Positions 52,590 through 62,476 of a DNA stretch of 64,000 bases are shown here, in pieces. This DNA comes from Azorinus chamasolen (Eukaryota; Mollusca; Bivalvia; Cardiida; Solecurtidae). A program made the translations under genes and the position numbers. Numbering within the stretch: position 1 is the first letter of the stretch; every line of letters starts with the position of its first letter. The notes under the pieces were generated by a model. It made no database searches. It was not told where the DNA came from and saw nothing but the letters and a program-made list of their open reading frames with translations. The DNA lies in the NCBI GenBank assembly GCA_963576725.1, contig OY755242.1, positions 64,608,324 through 64,672,323 on the forward strand, read 5' to 3'.

Positions 52590-52985
52590 CATTATTGCTT
52601 TTGTTATTTGTCAGTCATTGCTATTTGTCGTAGTCATTGCTATTTGTCAGTCATTGCTATTTGTCGCAGTCATTGCTATTTGTCGCAGTCATTGTTATTT
52701 GTCAGTCATTGCTATGTGTCGCAGTCATTGTTATTTGTCAGTCATTGCTATTTGTCGCAGTCATTGCTATTTGTCAGTCATTGCTATTTGTCGCAGTCAT
52801 TGCTATTTGTCAGTCATTGCTATTTGTCGCAGTCATTGCTATTTGTCAGTCATTGCTATCCGTTGCAGTCATTGCTATTTGTCAGTCATTGCTATTTGTC
52901 AGTCATTGCTATTTGTCGCATTCATTGCTATTTGTCAGTCATTGCTATTTGTCAGTCATTGCTGCTTGTCGCAGCCATTGTTATT
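52590..52985 (+). repeat. 17/19-bp minisatellite (TCATTGCTATTTGTCGCAG)n
   Basis: Units of TCATTGCTATTTGTCAG (17) and TCATTGCTATTTGTCGCAG (19) alternate, giving a 36-bp higher-order dimer over much of the array. ORFs of 132, 155 and 172 codons in all three forward frames are its translation because 36 is divisible by 3. A short decayed cousin lies at 41640-41705. Confidence 0.92.
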
Positions 52986-52989
52986 CAGA

Positions 52990-53250
52990 AGTTCGAGTCA
53001 CCCGATATCTAATCTTGACAATCTCAACTTCATAGCTTAATGCAGATCGAAAGTAATGCCGAAAGCTCCTGTAGGAGCTTTCGGCATTACTTTCGACCTG
53101 CATTAAGCAGTCACGTGTTTCTATATAAACCGTCACTTTAACGTTTTATAACAATTCTATATTGTAATATTTAGATAAGAAGGACCGAGTTATCCCGAAG
53201 TTCAGCCTTAAATCAGGTAATCCCAGTTCGAGATAACGAAGTTCAACTGT
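52990..53250. mobile_element. P4 MITE, left end replaced by minisatellite
   Basis: AAGTTCGAGTCACCCGATAT...ATAACGAAGTTCAACTG-TA; perfect inner palindrome CTTTCGGCATTACTTTCGAC. Confidence 0.78.
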
Positions 53251-53340
53251 ATTAGCAAGTAAATTTCAGTAAGTTATGGGGGCGAATATATATATCGAAA
53301 GATTGCAACATGCTCCTTGGAATTGAATACTTCATTTAAC

Positions 53341-53456
53341 CCTTTCCCTCATATAAACGTGTTTTCACGCATTTGCAAACAGAGTAGACCCAGATCAGAC
53401 GGCTCCTAGAGGAGCCGTCTGATCAGGGTCTACTCTGTTTGCTAATAGAATTTGAT
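53341..53456 (+). mobile_element. T1 MITE, right-truncated
   Basis: After TTAA: CCCTTTCCCTCATATAAACG, perfect core GGCTCCTAGAGGAGCC, broken after TAGAATTTGATATATG. Confidence 0.75.
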
Positions 53457-53516
53457 ATATGTGGCCTAAGTACCTGGGCCAGGGAAAGGGATAACTTAAC
53501 TTGGGCAATAAAAGTC

Positions 53517-53600
53517 TGGTTTGTTTGTTTCGGGATTTTACATTGCTTTCATATCCCAACGTCCAGCTTATTACAGGTGGAAGAAGACCCCAGATGGGTT
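53517..53600 (+). mobile_element. SINE tail fragment
   Basis: GTTTGTTTGTTTCGGGATTT then CCAACGTCCAGCTTATTACA and GGAAGAAGACCCCAGAT. Confidence 0.5.
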
Positions 53601-53639
53601 TTTTTCTGCATGGAGCGAATTGCATTGTTTGTTCAATAC

Positions 53640-53750
53640 AGTAAAACCCTCCTCTAAACCGGAATTCTAGTAGAAAATAATTTAGATACGTTTAGGCAGG
53701 TGGCAGCCTAATGCAGGGTGGGGGTCATGCAGAAAGTTCCGATTTTGACA
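53640..53750. mobile_element. P1 left half
   Basis: ACAGTAAAACCCTCCTCTAAACC to CATGCAGAAAGTTCC; right half lost. Confidence 0.6.
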
Positions 53751-53781
53751 TAAACCGGTACAGTTTCTAGTCACGCACATA

Positions 53782-53985
53782 CAGTAAAACCTCTCTATAA
53801 CGGCCACTAAATTACATCAAGTATTTTGTGTTGAAGGCAGGTGGCTGCTTAAAGCAAGGTGAAAGTAAAACGGAACGCTCCTATAGGAGCGTTCTGTTTT
53901 ACTTTCACCTTGCTTTAAGCGGCCACCTGCCCTAAATACCAACTAATTAACACAATTTAGTGGCCGTTATAGAGAGGTTTTACTG
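53782..53985. mobile_element. P2 MITE, full length
   Basis: TA-CAGTAAAACCTCTCTATAAC...GTTATAGAGAGGTTTTACTG-TA, 204 bp, arms almost identical with tip GCGTTC around CTCCTATAGGAG. Confidence 0.9.
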
Positions 53986-53999
53986 TATACATAACTAAA

Positions 54000-54424
54000 C
54001 AAGCATCTAAAACAATGCTGAAAGCTCCTGTAGTAGTTTTCAACATTATTTTCGACCTGAATTATAAGCTGTCACGTTTGTATCTAAATACCGGTAATAA
54101 CCCTTCGCTTGCTATTCAAGTCAATATACCTACCTGCCTGCAGGAGCTGTCTCATCAGGGTCTGCACTATTTACAAGTTGATTGTGCAACCAGTGCACTC
54201 CACAGCAGTGATTGCACAGCGAAATACTTGTACACAGTGAGGATATATATAATTATACGACAGGGCATGGGTAAAGAAGGAGAAATGTATTTTAAAATTC
54301 AGCAAGCGAAGGGATAATACATTTTAGAACAATTCTGTGTTGTAAATGTTGGAAGAACCGAACTTTTACTTCGAGTTATCCGAAAGTTTGAGTTGTCCGA
54401 GTTCGAGATACCGAAGTTCAACTG
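54000..54424. mobile_element. P4 MITE split by T2
   Basis: ACAATGCTGAAAGCTCCTGT...TATCTAAATACCGGTA | T2 | TACATTTTAGAACAATTC...GAAGTTCAACTG-TA. The left terminus is missing. Confidence 0.75.
54101..54313 (+). mobile_element. T2 MITE at an ATAA target
   Basis: ATAA at 54097-54100 and 54314-54317 instead of TTAA. CCCTTCGCTTGC...GCAAGCGAAGGG. The left arm of the core is deleted (CCTACCTGCCTGCAGGAGCT). Confidence 0.8.
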
Positions 54425-54429
54425 TATAT

Positions 54430-54710
54430 GTGTATTGAACCCAGGTAAACTATTTCATGTAATTATCCGCCAATACTTACCATATTGTTATTCAAATAAA
54501 AAATGGATTAGATCCTTATCAGCACCAACAAGATATACTTTGCCTGGGAAACCTCTTATCTACACATCTGGCACTGAATATAATCAGTTTGGTCAAGGGT
54601 AAACGGGAAATAAACAATACAACAACAAAGAGAGTTCCATGAAACAATCATGTGGTCTCCTGAAACAGAGACCGCACACTTTATTTGCTGCTAAAGTAGT
54701 GGTGTTAACC
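54430..54710. other. No feature recognised
   Basis: Unique AT-rich DNA; a 69-codon ORF overlaps the P4 end and has no domain. Confidence 0.35.
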
Positions 54711-54718
54711 ATTCACCT

Positions 54719-54920
54719 CATACATGAACCATTTCGCGCATTTGCAAACAAATCAGAACTAAGTCTGAAGGCTCCAATAGGGACAGTATGGTCAGAACCT
54801 GCTTTTTTACAGCTTTTGATATGACCAGAATGTCCCCTGTTCACGAGCCATTGTAAAAACAACATCTAATTACTATTCATAAATTTAAATTTCTTAAATG
54901 AATATCCATGAGGTAAAGGG
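54719..54920 (+). mobile_element. T1 MITE, diverged
   Basis: TTAA at 54715-54718 and 54921-54924. The core has decayed (GAAGGCTCCAATAGGGACAG). Confidence 0.7.
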
Positions 54921-54962
54921 TTAAGACATAATGAATACATGTATACTTTCTTAAATAATTAA

Positions 54963-55175
54963 CCCTTTCGGCGCCAAATTTCTAATTGTCGTCTGCAAAA
55001 TAAGCAAATGAGATAAACAAATGCAAATTTCAAAGGAATAAAGCACGTATATTAAAAAAAGAGTTCGAGACAAAAAGTGAAGTCCCTGATCAGACGCCGC
55101 CTTTTCAAGGCGTCGTCTGATCTGGGACTGCACTATTTGTCGTGGTGCATTTTTGCGACATTGGCGGTGAAAAGG
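54963..55175 (+). mobile_element. T4-type MITE with a T1-like core
   Basis: TTAA at 54959-54962 and 55176-55179. Ends CCCTTTCGGCGCCAAATT and CATTGGCGGTGAAAAGG; core TGATCAGACGCCGCCTTTTC, intermediate between T4 (GACGCCG) and T1 (GATCAGACG). Confidence 0.75.
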
Positions 55176-55371
55176 TTAAAGTAGACTCTGTATGAGCCTG
55201 TTCAATACTGAATTTCGAAGAGGAATGAGCCATCAGTACTAGCTATAGAGTCCACTCAGTATGCAAGAATTAAATTGCTGAAGGTTTTGGATTGATGAAC
55301 AGTGCAGATCCAGATCAGCGTGCTACTCTAGAATATCTCTGATCTGGGTAAATGTAAAATTTTCAACGTTT

Positions 55372-55588
55372 AAAGTTCCATAAAAACGCCCTTCTACGCC
55401 TTTGCAAACGGAGTAGACCCAGATCAGGAGCCGTCTGATCAGGGTCTGCTCTGTTTGCTTATGAAATAATATATATATATATTATTCTACAGTTTCTATC
55501 ATGGCTAAAATCTCTGTATCCATGTGCCATTATAAAATTAATATTTAATTCGGTATCCCTTTCATGAATATCCATGGAGTAAAGTGTT
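55372..55588 (+). mobile_element. T1 MITE, B type, core arm deleted
   Basis: TTCCATAAAAACGCCCTTCT...ATATCCATGGAGTAAAG; only one hairpin arm remains (GATCAGGAGCCGTCTGATC). Confidence 0.65.
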
Positions 55589-55699
55589 TCTAATGATTAA
55601 TCATTAAGTGGTCTTTTAAAACATGATTAACTACAGCTCCCGTGTTAGCATAACTGGCAAGATTATGAAATATCAGTCAGAGAAACAGATACACATGCG

Positions 55700-55860
55700 T
55701 ATACAAATACTAAAATTGTCATTTCACCAAGAACCCTTATGTTGTGACCACTCTTTAGAATCGTCTCGAAGAGACGATTCTAAAGAGTGGTCACAACATA
55801 GGGTTTCGTGGAGAAATACAGGAGTTATTCTTGAACATGTATGGAATTAAGCATCTTATC
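55700..55860. mobile_element. H MITE
   Basis: CACCAAGAACCCTTATGTTG and perfect CTCTTTAGAATCGTCTCGAAG arms. Both arms read ATGTTGTGACC where other copies have TACTGTGACC. Confidence 0.78.
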
Positions 55861-55985
55861 TGGATCTCTGATCTTTGAAAGAAAACAAACAATTGTCTAT
55901 CATCTATGCCTATCAATATGGTTGATACAGTGGCACACCTATATATAAAACAGCCAATCAGAACTATGTAGTTGCTGGTATTTAA

Positions 55986-56212
55986 CCCTTTATTCCATAA
56001 ATACACCTTTCTATACCTTTGCAGACTGAGCAAACCCAGATCAGACGGCTCCAACAGGAACAGTCTGATCTTGGTCTGCTCTGTTTGCTTATGAAATTAT
56101 ACAATTTCTGCTATGGCCAAAAATGCATGTTACGAGTAACATTATAAAACACGATCTAATTTAATATTCATAATGTCATTATTTCTTACATGGATATTCA
56201 TCGAGTAAAGGG
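55986..56212 (+). mobile_element. T1 MITE, B type
   Basis: TTAA at 55982-55985; ends TCGAGTAAAGGG then TAAA. Core GGCTCCAACAGGAACA. Confidence 0.75.
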
Positions 56213-56415
56213 TAAAGGCAGCTGTTGGCTGAATGTAGGATAAAACTACAACAGAAAGCTACATTACTTTTGCTTGGTATCAAGCAGCCTGCTGCTTTCA
56301 TACACTGCTGCATGATTGTGTCCTTCAAAGAATGTTTTAAAGAGGATCATCACTGTACACTTTATAATGATGCATACATGCAATTACCAATACTTTTCTT
56401 AACAAATTATAGATA

Positions 56416-56565
56416 CAGTAGAACCCCTCTAATGCGACCACTTAATGAATAAACATGGCTCCTAGGAGCTTTCTGCATTACTTTTGTCCTGCATTAAGTT
56501 ACAACCAGCATCTAGCACCCAGAATTATACCTCTTTTAGGTGGTCGCATTAGCGGGGTTTTACTG
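56416..56565. mobile_element. P3 MITE with left-arm deletion
   Basis: TA-CAGTAGAACCCCTCTAATGC...GCATTAGCGGGGTTTTACTG-TA; it lacks the left inner arm (AAACATGGCTCCTAGGAGC). Confidence 0.82.
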
Positions 56566-56586
56566 TATATGAAACTCATAGATGTA

Positions 56587-56778
56587 CAGTAAAACCCCAC
56601 TAATGAGACCACCTAAAAGAGGTATAATTATGTGTGCTAGATGCAGGTGGTAGCTTAATGCAGGACAAAATAAATGCAGACAGCTTCTGTATTACCTTTG
56701 TCCTGCATTATGCAACCACCTGCTTATAAAGACACCCATGTTTATTCATTAAGTGGTCGCATTAGAGGAGTTCTACTG
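56587..56778. mobile_element. P3 MITE, opposite orientation
   Basis: TA-CAGTAAAACCCCACTAATGA...GCATTAGAGGAGTTCTACTG-TA. It lies 20 bp from the previous P3. Confidence 0.85.
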
Positions 56779-56789
56779 TATATATAAAC

Positions 56790-57465
56790 CTACCAAGGAA
56801 TGTTATTTTGCGTTACTAATCTAAACATTCAACAAAAAATATACCGGTATATACTCGGTCTAAGTAATATTTTTTCGAAAATCTGGAATTGTTCAGTAAG
56901 AAGCAGATAATTATTAATACTCTTAGTGCATATATTTTCATTTCATCAACAGTTTGACCAATATCAATCAATAACCAAACCTACACGAAGAGCAATCACA
57001 TCAAAATTGCACATTACAAAGTCAAAATACCAAGAGACATATATAATACAGGTAATCATCTGAAGGCAGTCTTTGTCATTTCAAAGCTATTTAAAACATG
57101 TTGTCATGGAAACCAAGTAAATAAATTTATATTCAAATAGACTGAATCCAAATGATACAGTAAAGGAAATACAACACACAACAATAACATTTGTATAGAT
57201 TTAATAGAGTATATTTGATACTAAATCAGATAACAGAAAATCAGTTATGCAGATTAAACACATAAAATCATTTTCCCACTAATATGCATAAACCTTTAAA
57301 TATGATACAACTGTCAAGAAAAATAATTCTGTCTCGATACCTTACTAGAACAAATCAGGAATGTCTCCATAAGACCAAAATGCCCAACTTACATATGACT
57401 GTATAAAGCTAATGACACATGCCATGTATCATTACATCAAAGTTACTGAGTCCATATCATATCCA
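56790..57465. other. Unique AT-rich DNA
   Basis: No MITE, SINE or exon recognised; long A/T-rich text without a reading frame over 60 codons. Confidence 0.45.
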
Positions 57466-57473
57466 GGCCCTGA

Positions 57474-57598
57474 GGTTATAAAAAGTTTTACCTGAATCTG
57501 AGATTATTCTCAAGTATCTGATTTATCAGATTTTTGCTCAAAATCTGACCAAGCAGATACTTGAGAATAAACTCAAGACGTTTCATAACCTCGGACCC
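57474..57598. repeat. G-family palindrome
   Basis: GGCCCTGAGGTTATAAAAAG...TTTCATAACCTCGGACC with arms GAGATTATTCTCAAGTATCTG. Confidence 0.65.
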
Positions 57599-57789
57599 AT
57601 ATCTCAGGTGTGCATATTCATATAATGATCCAACAATAAACAGAATCAAGACTATAGGTCAAATACTTTTGGAGTAATACACAGAATAAATAAATGAGGC
57701 ATGATCAGACTGACCGATCAATAGATAGAATGACAGCATGGGTGGATCAAAAAGAGTGCTCAAAGGAACAAGTACCACCCACTGGAGTA

Positions 57790-58182
57790 AAAACATAACA
57801 AACAAGATGTGTTTGTAAAACACTATGCCCCCGACATGACCTTTGACCTTAATGTATGATCTGGACCTTAATAAGTCACCCCTAAAATGTTTGCCTCCAT
57901 AAGTTGCACATGCATGCCAAGTTTACGGTAAGTGTTTTGAATGGCGACAAAGTTATCGCCAATCTAAATTTGACCTTTGACCTTGATGTATGACCTAGAC
58001 TTTAATAAGTCACCCCTAAAAATGTTTGCCTCCATAAGCTGCACATACATGCCAAATTTAAAGTATGTATGTGCTATGGCTACAAAATTATCGCCAACCT
58101 TAAAGTTGGGGACAAACCAACCAACCAACCAACAAACCAACAGACAGAGCAAAAACAATATGCCCCCCAGGGGGGCATAACA
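57790..58182 (+). mobile_element. M element, two 131-bp units and a terminal hairpin
   Basis: GACCTTTGACCTTAATGTAT and GACCTTTGACCTTGATGTAT lie about 131 bp apart. (AACC)n-like ACCAACCAACCAACAAACC then hairpin ATGCCCCCCAGGGGGGCAT (58160-58178); the left end has CACTATGCCCCCG. Confidence 0.75.
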
Positions 58183-58398
58183 AACAGATTGGTAGACAGA
58201 TGGACCTGCAAACAATGAAGAACTGGTCTCTAAATGTCACCCTGCTTACAGTAGGTGCTACAGAAATAATGTGAAACATTTTCCACTAGCACATGCTTTG
58301 ACATATACATGACTTATTGATCTTGAAGTTTGACTATTATCTTGACATGGCACCACTCAACAGTTGTAGCTTCATGAGATTAGTATGCATGCCAAGAA

Positions 58399-58828
58399 CA
58401 GTGAAATATCTCTAAACCGGATGTTAAATTTAGTATAAATATCGATCTTTGAGACAGATGTCAGCTTAACCCATTACCTCATAGGCTATTTTTAGATACA
58501 ACCTCTTTGAATAAATCTACCGAAAAGGAGCATTAACTAGAGAAAAGGAAAACTTTAGAATTTTGTAGTTTGAAACCATTGTGATAAATAGAGCATTTGC
58601 TCCTATAGGAGCAAATGCTCTATTTATCACAATGGTTTCACAAAGTGACTTTTACAGAGTCGTCAAAAGTCGTCAATATGAGGGAATGGGTTAATGCAGA
58701 GTGAGTATTATGCAGACAGCTCCTCTAGGAGCTTTCTGCATGATTTTCACCAAGCATTAAGCAGCCACCTGCCTAAAAGTATCTAAATTTCTTCTCTACT
58801 AGAATTCCAGTTTAGAGAGATTTTACTG
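58399..58828. mobile_element. P1 MITE split by T3
   Basis: CAGTGAAATATCTCTAAACC...GTTTAGAGAGATTTTACTG; the inner module is interrupted inside CAGCTTAA|TGCAG. Confidence 0.85.
58470..58690 (+). mobile_element. T3 MITE nested in P1, consensus-like
   Basis: TTAA at 58466-58469 and 58691-58694, matching the single GCTTAATGCAG of intact P1. 221 bp with a perfect core; the best T3 reference in the window. Confidence 0.92.
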
Positions 58829-59089
58829 TGCAAAGTTTGAATCTCTAATACATGTAGTTCAAAATTATAACCGGGTCAAATAGACCAACAAACCACAAAA
58901 CCATCAATCAGACAATGACAAACCAAAATCAACATGCCTTAGGTCAATATCTCTGAGGAAATCAAGAAGTAATTGTACATTTCCAACTAATCTTGTTTTA
59001 GAAATTGCCTGAATAACAATCAAAAACGCTATTGAATTATAATACTTAGCTTCTCCGTCTGTGGGTATTTATGTAGCAATCAATATCCA

Positions 59090-59377
59090 TGATCTCAAAC
59101 TTCAAGAGACTATACAAATTAGTTCGAGATAACAGAAGTTCGAGTTATCTGCTTTCTAATCTGAACAAATTCTCGAGTTCAAAGCTTAATACAGGTATTA
59201 AGTAATGCTGAAATCTCATGAGAGCTGTATTAAGTTGTCACATATGTTTCTAGATATCTGTAGTGATACGTTTTGGAGCAATTTTGTATTGTAAGTTTTG
59301 AAAGGACTGACCTTTTTGTTTGAGTAATAATACCCCGAAGTTCGAGTTATCCGAGTTTGAGAATAGAAGTTCAACTG
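59090..59377. mobile_element. P4 MITE, left tip lost
   Basis: GATCTCAAACTTCAAGAGACT...GAATAGAAGTTCAACTG-TA; the hairpin is mostly deleted (GCTGAAATCTCATGAGAGC). Confidence 0.7.
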
Positions 59378-59697
59378 TACATGTATATATAAATATACAT
59401 ATCAATGTTTTACTCCTTCAGTTCTGTCTAGGCCATAAATTCAAGCGGGAATCTCACAGCTGATTATATTAGATGAAATGTGCTCTTTTCCGGCCAGATC
59501 ACTCCAATCCCCTCCACCCCTTTGAACTTTTGGCCAAGACGAAAATTAGTGAGTCAAGTATTGATATGTAGATAATTATAAAGTCTTACATTTTATGATC
59601 AAATTACGAGTGACAATGTTTTAATGTGTTTATGCATTTTCTAAATATAATTTACTGAGTAATTTCGTAACATCAAACTGCCTTTAACCCTTTCCCT

Positions 59698-59919
59698 ATT
59701 CTATATTCATGTAAGAAATAATGACATCATGCATATTTATTGGCCGATTTTTTTTCATAATGGCATATGATATCTTACATTAGAAACTGTAGAATCTAAT
59801 CTCAATTATTTCATAGTCAAACATAGCAGACCCAGATCAGACGGCTCCTCTAGGAGCCGTCTGATCTGGGTCTACTCTGTTTGCAAATGCGTGAAAACAT
59901 GTTTATATGAGGGAAAGGG
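59698..59919 (-). mobile_element. T1 MITE, A/B hybrid
   Basis: TTAA at 59694-59697 and 59920-59923. The B-type half (ATTCATGTAAGAAATAATGA) is joined to the A-type end (GCGTGAAAACATGTTTATAT). Perfect core. Confidence 0.82.
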
Positions 59920-59929
59920 TTAAAATAGA

Positions 59930-60660
59930 GCCTTTATGTATAAGAATAACAAATAAATCTCATGCACGTAAGGATGGACAACTGAGATATGAAACAGAGA
60001 CAGAACAAGTGTCTTTATAGTGTGACATGGTTTTAGTGTCAAAGGCACCCTGTCTGATCAGGGTCTACATATACTAACATTTGTCCCACATGAAAAATAG
60101 TGTAGACCCCTGCTGATTACAAATGCATCTGTATTTGGGTCAAAACTGTTTACATAGCCCAAAAGATACCATTTCTTTGGATGTATTTCAAAAAGAGATG
60201 AGAAAGGAGCTACCAGAGCCGGTATGTATGTATATAAATATAACATCATACATGTATATAAATAACAATAAGACATGAACAATTCATCTTCTAATAGCAG
60301 TATCCAAATTAATTGACATTCTGAATATGTCTTTGAAAGAAAAAGAACAAAGTCTGTTTCTACATCTGGGTAAGAAACATTTTCTACCAACAAAAGACAA
60401 CTTTCCTCAGCATTCTAAAGGTGAAAAAGCATGATACAATTGGACCTAATATTGCACAACCTTGTCAGTGATTGTACAGAACCAGAGGACTTGGTAGAAA
60501 GGTGTATATATGGAGTATCTTTGGTATTGTCTATGATAGAAATAAACAGACTGATGAATAAATATATTTCAATGTACAAGACATAGAGAAAATTAGATAC
60601 AGAATGGAAAGGAAATGGCCTAAACATCTTAACACTTTGCCAGATGAATATTCAAGTACA
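59930..60660. other. Unique DNA with one T-core fragment
   Basis: GTGTAGACCCCTGCTGATTAC near 60100 is a hairpin fragment. A 111-codon minus ORF (60393-60058) lacks any recognisable domain or splice context, so I do not call a gene. Confidence 0.4.
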
Positions 60661-60676
60661 GTAGTACTTGTCTTAA

Positions 60677-60920
60677 CGCTTTACTCCATATAAACGTGTT
60701 TTCACGCATTTGCAAACAGAGAAGACCCAGATCAGACGGCTCCTAGAGGAGCCGTCTGATCAGGGTTTACTCTGTTTGCTAATAGAATTTGATAGATCTG
60801 TTTCTTTACTTTCTAGAATGTCTACAATGTTCCACATTCCGTATTTCATTATAGCTATTTTGTCCATGAATACTCAGTAGGTATTGAAATTTGAAATAAA
60901 GATAGAACAGGGAAAAAGGG
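60677..60920 (+). mobile_element. T1 MITE, A type
   Basis: TTAA at 60673-60676 and TTAT at 60921-60924; perfect core GGCTCCTAGAGGAGCC. Confidence 0.85.
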
Positions 60921-60924
60921 TTAT

Positions 60925-61165
60925 CCCGTTACTCCATAAATATGCCTTTCTACACCTTTGCAAACACAGAAGACCCAGATCAGACAGCTCCGCCAGGAGC
61001 CATCTGATCAGGGTCTGCTCTGTTTCCTCATAAAATGATGTAGACATGATTGTATACTATCTATCAATACCAAAGTTTCCTGTGTCCATTCGCAATTTAA
61101 AGTATGAATCAAATTAATATTCATGATGTCGTTATTTCTTACATGAATATTCATGGAGCAAAAGG
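60925..61165 (+). mobile_element. T1 MITE, B type, abutting
   Basis: It starts directly after the shared TTAT and ends before TTAA 61166-61169. Core AGCTCCGCCAGGAGCC. Confidence 0.82.
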
Positions 61166-61370
61166 TTAATGCAGGTCTAAAATAATGCAGAAAGCCATAG
61201 AAATTAGTTTGGTTCTACGATATTTGCATTACTCCACAGTCTTTACAGTTTTGATTCAGAATGACAAATGCATGAAAATAAAGATGACAGAATTTTGATA
61301 AGAATACTTCTATATTATGTCATGATCAAGCTTAGATTTGAGCATATATACATTTTCCTCGTAGATTTAT

Positions 61371-61740
61371 CCCATTCCATGTTCAATATTCATATTAGAA
61401 ATGACATCATGAATATTAATTAGATTATATTTCAAAATGGCTTATGAACACTAAATATTTTGGCTCAGGCAGAAACTGTAGACTCAAGCTTTTGATTGGT
61501 CAGATATGAATTCTCAGGCTTTTGATTGGTCAGATTTGAGCCAAAGGCTCAAATCTGACCAATCAAAAACTTGAGAACGAACTCAGACTCAACTAAAAGT
61601 TTTATAAGCATGGATGCAGATCTATATTATACTATATGCAAACAGAGCAGACCCTGATCAGACAGCTCCAATAGGAGCCTTCTGATCTGGGTCTACTCTG
61701 CTTGCAAATGTGTGAAAAAGCATTTATATGAAGGAACGGA
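61371..61740 (-). mobile_element. T1 MITE, B type, split by G palindrome
   Basis: TTAT on the left (61367-61370) and TTAA on the right (61741-61744). GAAACTGTAGACTCA is followed by the G element, and T1 resumes GCAGATCTATATTATAC. Confidence 0.75.
61488..61615. repeat. G-family palindrome nested in T1
   Basis: CTTTTGATTGGTCAGATTTG and CAAATCTGACCAATCAAAA around AGCCAAAGGCT, with a short duplication of the left arm. The right flank TTTTATAAGCATGGATGCAG matches the 33145 copy. Confidence 0.78.
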
Positions 61741-61958
61741 TTAATGGAGGAAAACAATATGCATATTTATCGCTATATGTCTATCATCTGAAGAAAATAT
61801 CGCTGGCGATATACATACACTACATCCGATCAAAAAAGAGATCTGAAATTACTTTTGTACATTATATGAAAAATTTAACTTTAATGCCAAGGGAACGAAT
61901 TCTTTGTGTTGACAAATATACAACATTAAAAGCATATTCATCATGACAATTTGCTTAA

Positions 61959-62200
61959 CCCTTTCCCTGTTCTATATTTAGGCCAAATTTCAATACCTAC
62001 TGAATATTCATTAACAAAATAGTTATAAAGATATATGGAAGGTGGAACATTGTAGACTGTTCAGAAAGCAAAGAAACAGACCTATCAAATTCTATTAGCA
62101 AACATAGCAGACCCTGATAAGACGGCTCCTCTAGGAGCCGTCTGATCTGGTCCTACTCTGTTTGCAGATGTGTGAAAACACGTTTATATGAGGGAAAGAG
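61959..62200 (-). mobile_element. T1 MITE, A type
   Basis: TTAA at 61955-61958 and 62201-62204; perfect core GGCTCCTCTAGGAGCC. Confidence 0.85.
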
Positions 62201-62344
62201 TTAAAATAAGATTATGTCTTAATACATCTTTACATTTTATGACTTAATACCTCTTTGCATGTTAAACGTAATTCTGCAAAACAATTGCCAGCTGTTCTAA
62301 ACGTTTGATGTTTCTTTCATGTCTCTTCAAAAATGCAGTTAGCG

Positions 62345-62415
62345 CACCAAACAGTTTGGATCCTGATGAAACACCGATATATTCAGTATTTAATTTGGAT
62401 CCAAACTGTTTGCAC
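62345..62415. mobile_element. T4 core
   Basis: AAACAGTTTGGATCCTGATG...TTGGATCCAAACTGTTTGC; the tip is decayed (ACACCGATATATTCAGTAT). Confidence 0.6.
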
Positions 62416-62476
62416 AAACTCACTACTAGCACATGAGGTATGCATAACAGTGCTGTAGTTAAAATTAACAATTATA

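Noticed and set aside
52522..53040. 172-, 155- and 132-codon overlapping ORFs
   Set aside because: They are the 36-bp minisatellite read in three frames; composition is purely repeat-driven.
60058..60393. 111-codon minus-strand ORF
   Set aside because: No domain, no supporting splice sites, AT-rich composition like its surroundings.
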